The notes: generated by a model from the letters alone, not told the origin. A DNA stretch of 7,805 nucleotides from Thermoplasmata archaeon (GCA_003651105.1 QMTN01000013.1:1-7805), one strand, 5' to 3'; shown: positions 1 through 6,396, counted from the stretch's first letter. A program made the numbers and translations.

Positions 1-62
<62 letters not shown>

Positions 63-88
63 CTCCAAAAAATTTAAGAACCATTGAG

Positions 89-102
89 TATAATTTTATA
101 TT
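89..102 (+). promoter_or_regulatory. TATA-box promoter of the secreted-protein gene
   Basis: An AT-rich run, TATAATTTTATATT, lies 27-40 nt upstream of the ATG at 129, in an otherwise more GC-rich window. This is the spacing expected for an archaeal TATA box with a very short 5' leader. A GGTGGT motif at 120-125 sits just before the start and would serve as the ribosome binding site. The upstream tRNA ends at 62, so this promoter gives the protein gene its own transcript. Confidence 0.6.
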
Positions 103-128
103 GAACCAACAAATAAAATGGTGGTACC

Positions 129-1481
129 ATGAGTAAGAGGATAGGTATCCTGAGCGTATGCCTTGTCCTTCTTCTGGTGGCAGGATCTGTAGCTGTGGCA
201 AGACCTTTAGCCCATAAGAAGATCGTGGAGGACACTGGAACCATAAAGTGCGTGAAGGAGATATACCTGATATACGGTGATAGGGGAACATACTTTGCGG
301 GAAGACTCTGGAAGATATACTATCCAGTAAACCTGCCGGAGAGGTTCAAGAAGGACGGTCTGAGGGTTAGATTCAAGGGATACGTGGCATTCCACCCTGG
401 AATATGGAAGGATCTTGCGAAGGTAAGGGAGAGCCTACCAAAGATACCCTTGGTGCTACCGATCAAGATAGTATCAATAGAGGAGTTGCATGAAGAGATT
501 TCTCTGAAACTGAGCTTGAAGGCAAAGAAGGTCTATTCCCATGAAGAACCTCTGGAAGTGGAGGTTGTTCTGAAGAACGTTGGCGAGAAGGAGGCAAAGG
601 TAAGTGAGTTCATCTTGGGTTCTACCCTCGACATCTTCGTTCTAACGCCGGATGGAAGGAAGATCCACTACATAGGACCCGTTCCACTCATCGTACCGAG
701 AACGATCTCTCTGAAGCCTGGCGAAGAGATGAAGGATAACGTTAACCTGAGGAAGGGCTTTGGAGATGAGGACGGGATATACGAGTACATACCAGGTTCT
801 TACAGAGCAACAGCGATGTACAAGATATTCTCATCAGATGTTAGGATTACATCCAACACCGTAAGCTTCATCATCCTGCCAGAGAAGGAACCCTGCAGGA
901 TCTACGGTAGGGTCATAGATGCGGAGAGCGGAGAAGGTATAAAAGGTGCAAGGGTGAAGGCGAGGGAGTTCATAACCTACACCGGAGACGATGGATACTA
1001 CGAGCTGATCCTGCCCGCAGGGAAATACGTGGTGGAGGTATCGAAGAGAGGGTATGAAAAGGCAAGGAAAGAGGTCTATCTGAAGGAAGGAGAGGAAAAG
1101 GAGATCAATTTCGAGCTGAGGAGGGTCGAGGAAAAGCTTGCGATAATCCACGGCAGAGTCTTCGAGGTTTCCGGCGAGTTACGCAAGCCCCTGCCAGGCG
1201 CAAGGGTTATGCTATTCAAGATAAAGAGCAGGATCGTGGTACCGATGGCGTTATCGATAGCATCGAGATACGGTATAGTGAAACCTGTTTACCAAACCAA
1301 GACGAACGAGTCCGGATATTACGAGCTAAAGGTGAAGCCCGGCAGTTACATAGGGATTGCGGTGAAGGATGGTTACAGACCAGATGTAAAGAAGATCCTG
1401 GCAAAGGCTGGAGAGGATATAGAGGTGAACTTCGAGCTGAAGAAGCCAAGATTCCCCTTATTCCCGATAACAATCAGATGA
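129..1481 (+). CDS. Secreted multidomain protein with two carboxypeptidase-regulatory-like domains
   Basis: This is a 450-residue exported protein of unknown specific function. Residues 1-24 form a Sec signal peptide: basic SKR, a hydrophobic stretch from about 5 to 22, and likely cleavage after Ala-Val-Ala24. Residues about 34-118 are a small beta-rich unit with the phrase YPVNLPERFKKDGLRVRFKG, which looks OB-fold-like (inference). Residues about 122-250 look like an Ig-type beta sandwich: paired strands, VVLKNVGEKEAKV, and LKPGEE before a Y-x-P-G-S-Y turn. Two domains of the carboxypeptidase-regulatory/CarboxypepD_reg type follow, at 256-331 and 338-437. Each has the G-x-V start, G-A-x-V, G-Y-Y-E-L, P-G/A-x-Y and a final NFEL strand. 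The second carries an insertion around 365-388. There is no enzyme motif, C-terminal membrane anchor or lipobox. The ATG at 129 is preceded by GGTGGT, and the ATG at 118 hits a stop after four codons. A surface or matrix binding role is plausible but unproven. Confidence 0.85.
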   Translation: MSKRIGILSVCLVLLLVAGSVAVARPLAHKKIVEDTGTIKCVKEIYLIYGDRGTYFAGRLWKIYYPVNLPERFKKDGLRVRFKGYVAFHPGIWKDLAKVRESLPKIPLVLPIKIVSIEELHEEISLKLSLKAKKVYSHEEPLEVEVVLKNVGEKEAKVSEFILGSTLDIFVLTPDGRKIHYIGPVPLIVPRTISLKPGEEMKDNVNLRKGFGDEDGIYEYIPGSYRATAMYKIFSSDVRITSNTVSFIILPEKEPCRIYGRVIDAESGEGIKGARVKAREFITYTGDDGYYELILPAGKYVVEVSKRGYEKARKEVYLKEGEEKEINFELRRVEEKLAIIHGRVFEVSGELRKPLPGARVMLFKIKSRIVVPMALSIASRYGIVKPVYQTKTNESGYYELKVKPGSYIGIAVKDGYRPDVKKILAKAGEDIEVNFELKKPRFPLFPITIR

Positions 1482-2783
1482 TCAGGGAGTGAGCCTGTTC
1501 CTGTCCCTCGGGAACAGGATACATTCCCTGATATTCTTTAGATTGAGCAGTGACATAACCAGCCTCTCTATTCCCATGCCAAATCCCCCATGGGGTGGCA
1601 TCCCGTATCTGAATGCTTTCAGATAAGCTTTAAAATCATCCGGATCTAAGCCATCTTCTCTCAACCTCTTTTCTAGGAGATCGTGATCGTGGATCCTCTG
1701 GCTTCCAGAAGCTATCTCTATACCATTGCAGAATAGGTCGAAGGATCTGGACAGGTTACCTTCCGGCATGGTATAAAACGGTTTTGCATCGAGAGGATAC
1801 TTGGTTATGAAGTAGAAGCTCACTCCTCTCTCCTTCATCACATCTCCCACCGCCCTCTCCTCATCACTTCCCAGATCACTTCCCCATTCGATTTCCAATC
1901 CCTTCTTCCTGATCATATCGATAGCCTCATCGTATCTAATCCTCGGAAGGGGCAGGGAGGGAGCGGTTATCTCTATCCCGAGCCTAGATAGCTCTTCCAT
2001 GCCCTCGATCTTCCTGCAGATATGGAGGATCATCCTCTCCAAGATCTTCATTACATCCTCCTCGTTTTCTATGAACGCCATCTCAACATCGATGGCTGTC
2101 GACTCGTTAAGATGCCTCCTCGTGTTATGCTCCTCTGCCCTGAAGTACCAGCCTATCTCATAGACCCTGTCAAAGCCTGTTGCCATGAGCATCTGCTTGT
2201 ACAGCTGGGGAGACTGGGCGAGGAACGCATCTCTCTCAAAATACTTGATCCTGAACAGGTTTGTTCCACCTTCTGATGCGCTCGATATGATCTTTGGTGT
2301 GTGTACCTCTATGAAACCCTCCTTCCTCAGAAACTCCCTCGCGGAATCTATGATCTTGTCCCTGATGAGAAAGATAGCCCTCACCTCTTCTCTCCTGAGA
2401 TCAAGGAACCTGTTATCCAGCCTGGTATCCATCTCGACATTAACCTTATCGACGATGCCCATCGGCAGAGGTGTTTCTGCCCTGGACAGGATCTCCACAT
2501 CCTTTGGTATGATCTCGTAACCATTCCTCACCTTCTCGTTTGCCCTGCATATCCCTCTGACGGAGATCACGGATTCCCTACTCAGGGATACCAGCTTCTT
2601 GAAAACCTCTGGATGCTCCTTCTTGAAGGTCGTTATCTGCAAGGTTCCCTGCCTGTCTCTAAGTATGATGAAGGCTATGGATCCAAGATTCCTTATATCC
2701 TCGACCCATCCAGCAACAACCACTTCCTTCCCATCAGAATCCTGATTCAGCTCCTTCGAGTAATGCGTCCTATAGGGGCTCAT
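1482..2783 (-). CDS. aspS: Aspartyl-tRNA synthetase, archaeal type
   Basis: This class II synthetase (433 aa, normal length for the archaeal form) charges tRNA-Asp with aspartate using ATP in the cytoplasm. The N-terminal OB anticodon-binding domain (about 1-105) contains VAGWV at 23-27. The catalytic core shows motif 1 around 156-172 (GFIEVHTPKIISSASEGG) and motif 2 at 214-227 (FRAEEHNTRRHLNE). Motif 3 is at 402-407 (GMGIER), and the tail is the usual RDRNRLTP. SPQLYKQ at 191-197, with Lys196, points to aspartate rather than asparagine. The two anticodon-domain positions that distinguish discriminating from non-discriminating archaeal AspRS carry Glu28 and Arg86, matching neither reference pair. 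The start overlaps the 3' end of the upstream ligase gene by 14 nt and has only a weak ribosome site, so coupled translation is likely. It is the last gene of the minus-strand unit. Confidence 0.97.
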   Translation of the reverse strand: MSPYRTHYSKELNQDSDGKEVVVAGWVEDIRNLGSIAFIILRDRQGTLQITTFKKEHPEVFKKLVSLSRESVISVRGICRANEKVRNGYEIIPKDVEILSRAETPLPMGIVDKVNVEMDTRLDNRFLDLRREEVRAIFLIRDKIIDSAREFLRKEGFIEVHTPKIISSASEGGTNLFRIKYFERDAFLAQSPQLYKQMLMATGFDRVYEIGWYFRAEEHNTRRHLNESTAIDVEMAFIENEEDVMKILERMILHICRKIEGMEELSRLGIEITAPSLPLPRIRYDEAIDMIRKKGLEIEWGSDLGSDEERAVGDVMKERGVSFYFITKYPLDAKPFYTMPEGNLSRSFDLFCNGIEIASGSQRIHDHDLLEKRLREDGLDPDDFKAYLKAFRYGMPPHGGFGMGIERLVMSLLNLKNIRECILFPRDRNRLTP

Positions 2784-3543
2784 GATCCAGCCTAATGACT
2801 TGATCCGATTTTATTCTTTTTGAAATCCGGTTCAGCACCTCCCTCAGGTATTTCTCGTTATCCCATCCGTCCACCAGTTCATGAAGCCTCTCCCTATCCT
2901 CTCTCTTGAGTTCATCAACCCATCTCACCATGTTAGGTATGGCTCTAACGACATTATCCACTATGGTTATGGTTGCGGTCCTGGAGGTTCTCGATAGGGG
3001 ATTCAGATCTATGGCTATCACCTTCTTTCCCATCCTGATCAAGGCCTCGCATCTGTCTCCATCCTCTAGGGGAACGAGCACAACATCGGCGCTGTAGATT
3101 CCATCTCTGGAGCAGATACCCCTCGGATGATCCAATCCTTCTATCCTCTCCTCAGCATCCTCTCCAAGAACCTCCTCGGCACCAAAGGATCTGAGTACCT
3201 CAGCCAGCCTCCTCACCCTTTCCTCGGATCTGTGGAACAGGTTGACCTCTATCTTGGCAGGTATCTTCTTGGAAAGCTCCACGCACTCTCTTCCAGCCAG
3301 AGCAACGGTATTACCATTCACCGATATAACCGGATTCTCTGCAAGGAGAAGCAGGGCGGTCGCAACCTTCTCAGCTTTGAGCGATATATCGAGGGTTCTC
3401 TCACCGAGGAGGTAATCGAAGGCCTCCCCCCTCCCATGAGCTATTAGTCCAGTTTCATGGACCAAACCCCTTCTAAAACCATCTGCCAGCTTTTCCCTTA
3501 TCATGAGGGACCTATACCTCGGATGGCTCCTCGGTATCATCAT
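2770..3543 (-). CDS. 4-phosphopantoate--beta-alanine ligase (archaeal phosphopantothenate synthetase)
   Basis: This protein (257 aa) belongs to the archaeal DUF137/COG1701 family. The enzyme joins 4-phosphopantoate and beta-alanine with ATP to give 4'-phosphopantothenate. It replaces the bacterial PanC/PanK order in the archaeal route to coenzyme A and works after pantoate kinase. Recognised family blocks are IPRSHPRYRSL (3-13), GLIAHGRGEAFDYLLGE (32-48), NPVISVNGN (70-78), IEVNLFHRSEERV (98-110), the nucleotide-region phrase ADVVLVPLEDGDRCEAL (152-168), and VIAIDLNPLSRTSR (175-188). Length is typical. The ATG at 3543 overlaps the TGA of the upstream PAC2 gene in an ATGA arrangement. A second ATG follows immediately, so the start could be one codon later. 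The 3' end overlaps aspS by 14 nt. The partner pantoate kinase gene is not in the window. Confidence 0.95.
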   Translation of the reverse strand: MMIPRSHPRYRSLMIREKLADGFRRGLVHETGLIAHGRGEAFDYLLGERTLDISLKAEKVATALLLLAENPVISVNGNTVALAGRECVELSKKIPAKIEVNLFHRSEERVRRLAEVLRSFGAEEVLGEDAEERIEGLDHPRGICSRDGIYSADVVLVPLEDGDRCEALIRMGKKVIAIDLNPLSRTSRTATITIVDNVVRAIPNMVRWVDELKREDRERLHELVDGWDNEKYLREVLNRISKRIKSDQVIRLDHEPL

Positions 3544-4292
3544 CCGTACATGGGCTCGAGACCCCTCTCCTGGGTAACCACCGGCTTCGCCTGCCTATGC
3601 AGTCTCTGGAGGTGCTGTTCTATCCTCTCCGCCTCTTCGTAAAGGGGCGTAACATTTATCTCGAGATCGAGGAGGGATGCGATGACCTCTATAGTAGCTG
3701 CGGCAGCGCGCGCATCTGGATAGTTCGGATGGGCTTCAGCTAATATGGAGATGACGTTGAAGTTCTTGTGTTTGCCCTTATTCAGCAACACTCCAGATAC
3801 CCCAGCTATGATACCGCTCTTGAACTGAGGTATTCCCCTCTGGATCAGCATGTTCCTGGCTTCATCGGTTGATCCTATCGCGTACGCCTTCTCCTTTTTC
3901 ACGACCTCTGTTTCCTTTCCTTCAACAACCATCCCCTCGGGAGATATCAGGAGCCTGCACCTCTTTTTTTCAGCCCACTCCATTATCTTGCTGGCTATCG
4001 GAAAGATGAGATTTGGCTTTGGTCTAAATTCTGATACGAAGATGGCTATCTTCTTCCCCTTATCAGGCATTCCTGCATAGATTCTGACAGGCGATAAGGG
4101 TTCTGCAGAATGAACAACAGATAAGGTTGGAAAGTGCATCGACTCCATCGCGCCGACCTGCTTCAGACCGAGCGCATCAATGAGATAATTCGCAGCTATC
4201 GTGCTAACAAGACCTATGGATGGGAAGCCAGCTATTATGGTGCCATCCCTGAGGTCAACATCCCTGAACTCTATCAGGGCTATCTCTTCCAT
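3540..4292 (-). CDS. PAC2-family protein (proteasome assembly chaperone-like) with C-terminal HbYX tail
   Basis: This 250-residue cytoplasmic protein belongs to the PAC2 family (archaeal COG2047/COG1938-type, related to PbaA/PbaB and eukaryotic PAC1/PAC2). Family features are AGFPSIGLVSTIAANYLI at 21-38, the VSEFRPKP segment at 86-93, an Ile/Ser-Pro-Glu-Gly strand end at 116-120, and AGVSGVLLN at 163-171. AHPNYPDARAAAATIEVIASLLDLEI at 187-212 forms the conserved core helix. A charged helix, likely coiled coil (about 216-236), leads to a flexible tail ending Met248-Tyr249-Gly250, a match to the hydrophobic-Tyr-X motif that docks into 20S proteasome alpha-ring pockets. Family members have been shown to bind or activate archaeal proteasomes; the activity of this one is inferred. 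The gene starts 38 nt after the TIP49 stop and shares an ATGA overlap with the downstream ligase gene. Another family role cannot be excluded. Confidence 0.9.
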   Translation of the reverse strand: MEEIALIEFRDVDLRDGTIIAGFPSIGLVSTIAANYLIDALGLKQVGAMESMHFPTLSVVHSAEPLSPVRIYAGMPDKGKKIAIFVSEFRPKPNLIFPIASKIMEWAEKKRCRLLISPEGMVVEGKETEVVKKEKAYAIGSTDEARNMLIQRGIPQFKSGIIAGVSGVLLNKGKHKNFNVISILAEAHPNYPDARAAAATIEVIASLLDLEINVTPLYEEAERIEQHLQRLHRQAKPVVTQERGLEPMYG

Positions 4293-4313
4293 GAGCTTAC
4301 CATCACGAACAGG

Positions 4314-4322
4314 ATTATTAAA
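4314..4322 (-). promoter_or_regulatory. Possible internal TATA box before the PAC2-family gene
   Basis: In the 38-nt gap after the TIP49 gene, the minus strand reads TTTAATAAT, centred about 26 nt before the ATG at 4292. This is the right distance for a leaderless transcript beginning at or near the start codon. There is no good ribosome binding site before that ATG. An internal promoter could express the PAC2, ligase and aspS genes separately from TIP49. The support is spacing and composition only. Confidence 0.3.
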
Positions 4323-4330
4323 CTTATCCC

Positions 4331-5677
4331 TCAGCTGTAGATCATCTCCTTCTCCATCCTGTGCAGGTAATCGACGGATCTCTTCACATCCGAGAACAGG
4401 TTGTATACTCTCTCGATATGCTCCTTCCTTATTTCCTCCTTCTTTGCTATCTCCCAGGCTGGTACTAGTAACTGAACCGCATACCTGAGGGAAGATCTCG
4501 AGCCGATATCTACCAGGTAATCCAGCGCATCACCGCTTATCTTTATACCTTCCTTCTGCGCCCTCGCTAGAATGATATCCCTCATATCCTCCTTATCATA
4601 CTTCTTGGTCGTTATCACCAGAAGTCTATCCAGTAGATCAAGTGGCATACCAAACGGGGATTTCATATCCGTTCCCCTCACCGTCGTTATCCCTCTATTC
4701 GTTGCAAAGATTATTATTGGAGATAGCTCCTGCTCCATCGCCTTGTTGAGGAAGGCGTAGGTCTCTATATCCAGCATGGAACACTCATCGATGAAGAGAA
4801 CCCCCGGAATGAGCTCCGCCCTCCCCTCTTCGACAAGCTCCTTCACCTCCTCGTCAACCCTCTTCCTCACCTCCTCTCCTATCTCCTTCCTTTCAGAGAA
4901 TCCGAAAAGGAGAGAGGCTATATCCATTCCAGATCTGGATCTCATCATATCCAGATCATTCAGGGTCAGGGTATAGACGAATTCCTTTTCCTTGACGATG
5001 GGTCCGCTCGGCATATCTATCACTCTATCATAGGATAGATCATAACCCTTCTCCTTTGCACTTTCCTTAGACATTCCAACCTTGACAACCCTTCCACTAT
5101 CAACATCTATCTGGATTATGTCCCCTCCCTCGATACCTTGTTGCAGGATCTGGATGGCAAAAGATTGATCCATCTTGAGCCTCTTCTTCTCATCCTTTGT
5201 TCTGAGCGTCACCACCGCGGATGAGGGTATCTTCTGGTACGGATTGTACGGATGCTGGACATAATCGATATCCAGGCTCTCTATCTTTCCCTCATAGATC
5301 TTTCTCATCTCCCTGATCCTCACACCTATAGCTCTTCTCAAGGTCTGGGTCAGAAACTCGGTCTTCTTTATCTCTGTGCTGTAAATCTCGCTACCAGCTA
5401 TATGAACGAACGGAACATCCTTTCCCAATTCCTTTGCTATACCTATGGCTAGGGCGGTCTTTCCGCTTCCAGGCGGTCCAGCTATAAGTACCGCGTTTCC
5501 CGCAAATTTTCCCTCCTTTATCATCCTGACCACTATGCCAGCCGCTTCCCTTGCCTCTATCTGGCCAACCATTCCATCAGCCTTCCTCAGAGCCTTGTAA
5601 TTCTCGTCCAAGCCGAGTCCCAGGATGTGGGAGTGCGCGGATATCCTCTCCCACTCCCTCATCTCTGTTATCTCCAT
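4331..5677 (-). CDS. TIP49/RuvB-like (RuvBL, Pontin/Reptin-type) AAA+ ATPase
   Basis: This is a 448-residue AAA+ ATPase; counting from the alternative ATG at 5701 gives 456 residues, the numbering used here. Eukaryotic relatives form hexamers that assemble or remodel large complexes (INO80, R2TP, box C/D snoRNPs). The archaeal role is poorly known. Walker A is GPPGSGKT (75-82) and Walker B is VLFIDECSMLD (301-311) with Asp305-Glu306. Sensor 1 is ATNRG (Asn335), the arginine finger is in LLDRLL (Arg359), and sensor 2 is in SSLRYAVQLL (Arg406). The large insertion (about 125-298) between the Walker motifs is the DII domain that separates TIP49 from bacterial RuvB. The protein ends Ile454-Tyr455-Ser456, a hydrophobic-Tyr-X tail. 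I prefer Met9 (5677): GGGTGG lies 4 nt before it, and the TATA box at 5711-5716 puts transcription start near 5688, after the first ATG. It is the first gene of the minus-strand cluster. Confidence 0.95.
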   Translation of the reverse strand: MEITEMREWERISAHSHILGLGLDENYKALRKADGMVGQIEAREAAGIVVRMIKEGKFAGNAVLIAGPPGSGKTALAIGIAKELGKDVPFVHIAGSEIYSTEIKKTEFLTQTLRRAIGVRIREMRKIYEGKIESLDIDYVQHPYNPYQKIPSSAVVTLRTKDEKKRLKMDQSFAIQILQQGIEGGDIIQIDVDSGRVVKVGMSKESAKEKGYDLSYDRVIDMPSGPIVKEKEFVYTLTLNDLDMMRSRSGMDIASLLFGFSERKEIGEEVRKRVDEEVKELVEEGRAELIPGVLFIDECSMLDIETYAFLNKAMEQELSPIIIFATNRGITTVRGTDMKSPFGMPLDLLDRLLVITTKKYDKEDMRDIILARAQKEGIKISGDALDYLVDIGSRSSLRYAVQLLVPAWEIAKKEEIRKEHIERVYNLFSDVKRSVDYLHRMEKEMIYS

Positions 5678-5708
5678 GGAACCACCCGAATCTTGATTCA
5701 TTTTCCTT

Positions 5709-5720
5709 CTATAAAATTAA
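5709..5720 (-). promoter_or_regulatory. TATA-box promoter of the TIP49-led cluster
   Basis: On the minus strand the sequence reads TTAATTTTATAG, with the TATA core at 5716-5711. Transcription would be expected to start about 25 nt downstream, near 5686-5691. This falls just before the GGGTGG ribosome site at 5687-5682 and the ATG at 5677, but beyond the ATG at 5701. The short spacing and lack of other AT-rich DNA before the gene make this the likely promoter for the cluster. Confidence 0.55.
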
Positions 5721-5743
5721 CGCACGCCATAAGCCCTTCCGAT

Positions 5744-5769
5744 TGACCCAAAAATCTGACCGAAATTTT
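5744..5769 (+). repeat. Tandem 13-nt direct repeat upstream of the heat-shock gene TATA box
   Basis: Two adjacent 13-nt units start with TGACC: TGACCCAAAAATC at 5744-5756 and TGACCGAAATTTT at 5757-5769. They agree at TGACC, in the following AAA, and at a T at position 12. The second copy runs through the BRE-like bases ACCGAAA into the TATA box. Such an arrangement could be a tandem operator or a duplicated TFB site. It could also be chance in AT-rich DNA. Confidence 0.4.
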
Positions 5770-5776
5770 TATATAG
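5759..5776 (+). promoter_or_regulatory. BRE/TATA promoter of the small heat shock protein gene
   Basis: ACCGAAA at 5759-5765 fits an archaeal BRE (purine-rich, with paired A residues), and TTTTTATATA at 5766-5775 is a strong TATA box. Transcription would start about 25 nt downstream, near 5794-5798, giving a leader of roughly 17-21 nt that includes GGGGGTTGAGAG before the ATG at 5815. Of the promoters in this window it looks the closest to the archaeal consensus, which suits a gene needing high induced expression. Confidence 0.7.
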
Positions 5777-5814
5777 AAGATCTTGTCTATTTACATTGAA
5801 CAGGGGGTTGAGAG

Positions 5815-6390
5815 ATGGTGAAGAGAAGGTTTCCCTTTGGAAGGGACAGGGACGACTGGTTCGACGATATCTTTGATGACTTCTGGTCAAGGAGATGGGA
5901 AAGCATCTTCGATGAGTTCGATGAGTACTTCAGGGATATGAGGAGAAGGATGAACAGGATAATAAGAGATGCAGTCAGCGGAAAGCTCCAGGAGCCGAAG
6001 GAAGGAGGGCCATACATCTATGGATGGAGCTTCAGGATAGGACCGGATGGAAAGCCGGTATTCCAGGAATTCGGCAACATACCCCATGCGGGTGCGGAGG
6101 AGATACCTGGAAGCAGGGAACCCCTGGTTGATGTTCAGGAGACTGATGAAGAGGTTCAGGTGACCGCGGAGGTTCCGGGTGTGAAGAAGGAAGATATAGA
6201 CCTAGAGGTTACCGGAGATACCCTGATAATAAAGGTGGAGGGAAAGGACAGGAAGTATTACAAGGAGATAAGCCTGCCAGCCGAGGTCGATCCGGACTCA
6301 GCTAAGGCGAGTTACAACAACGGCGTGCTGGATATCCAGCTCAAGAAGGTGAAACCGAAGGGCAGGGGCAAGAAGATAAAGATCAGCTGA
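5815..6390 (+). CDS. Small heat shock protein, Hsp20/alpha-crystallin family
   Basis: This is a 191-residue ATP-independent holdase that binds unfolding proteins and forms large oligomers in the cytoplasm. The alpha-crystallin domain spans about 102-180. It begins REPLVDVQE, continues through [17 protein letters not shown] (116-132), LIIKVEG (137-143) and [12 protein letters not shown] (148-159), and ends with the family signature [12 protein letters not shown] (165-176, GVL at 170-172). The C-terminal tail carries the I-x-I anchor Ile188-Lys-Ile190, which docks into a neighbouring subunit. The N-terminal arm is unusually rich in Asp and aromatics ([12 protein letters not shown] at 13-24) and then Arg (RRRMNRIIR). 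[20 protein letters not shown] (69-88) before the domain is a pattern I associate with archaeal homologues. The ATG is preceded by GGGGG at 5803-5807. It is divergent from the TIP49 gene and lies only 16 nt before the Cdc48 gene. Confidence 0.96.
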   Translation: MVKRRFPFGRDRDDWFDDIFDDFWSRRWESIFDEFDEYFRDMRRRMNRIIRDAVSGKLQEPKEGGPYIYGWSFRIGPDGKPVFQEFGNIPHAGAEEIPGSREPLVDVQETDEEVQVTAEVPGVKKEDIDLEVTGDTLIIKVEGKDRKYYKEISLPAEVDPDSAKASYNNGVLDIQLKKVKPKGRGKKIKIS

Positions 6391-6396
6391 TCCCTC

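Noticed and set aside
118..132. Upstream ATG at 118 as an alternative start or leader peptide
   Set aside because: It reads four codons to a stop and overlaps the ribosome site of the real gene; it likely falls at or before the transcription start.
1494..1518. 8-bp inverted repeat as an intrinsic terminator of the secreted-protein gene
   Set aside because: It has no following T tract on either strand, archaea do not rely on hairpins, and the bases encode the conserved AspRS end (LFPRDR). It is kept only as part of the convergent-stop observation.
1482..2783. Asparaginyl-tRNA synthetase instead of AspRS
   Set aside because: SPQLYKQ with Lys196 is the aspartate-binding form, and the full N-terminal domain and overall length match archaeal AspRS.
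2022..2795. Plus-strand open frames opposite aspS
   Set aside because: These are shadows of the well-conserved AspRS gene; their translations show no family features and no promoter or ribosome site.
4230..4310. C/D box guide RNA at the start of the PAC2 gene (GTGATGG followed by CTGA on the minus strand)
   Set aside because: The C box is imperfect, the 22-nt spacing to CTGA is too long, no good C'/D pair follows, and the region is coding.
4331..5701. Bacterial RuvB Holliday-junction helicase
   Set aside because: The roughly 170-residue insertion between Walker A and Walker B and the LLDRLL and SLRYAVQLL blocks are typical of TIP49/RuvBL, not of RuvB.
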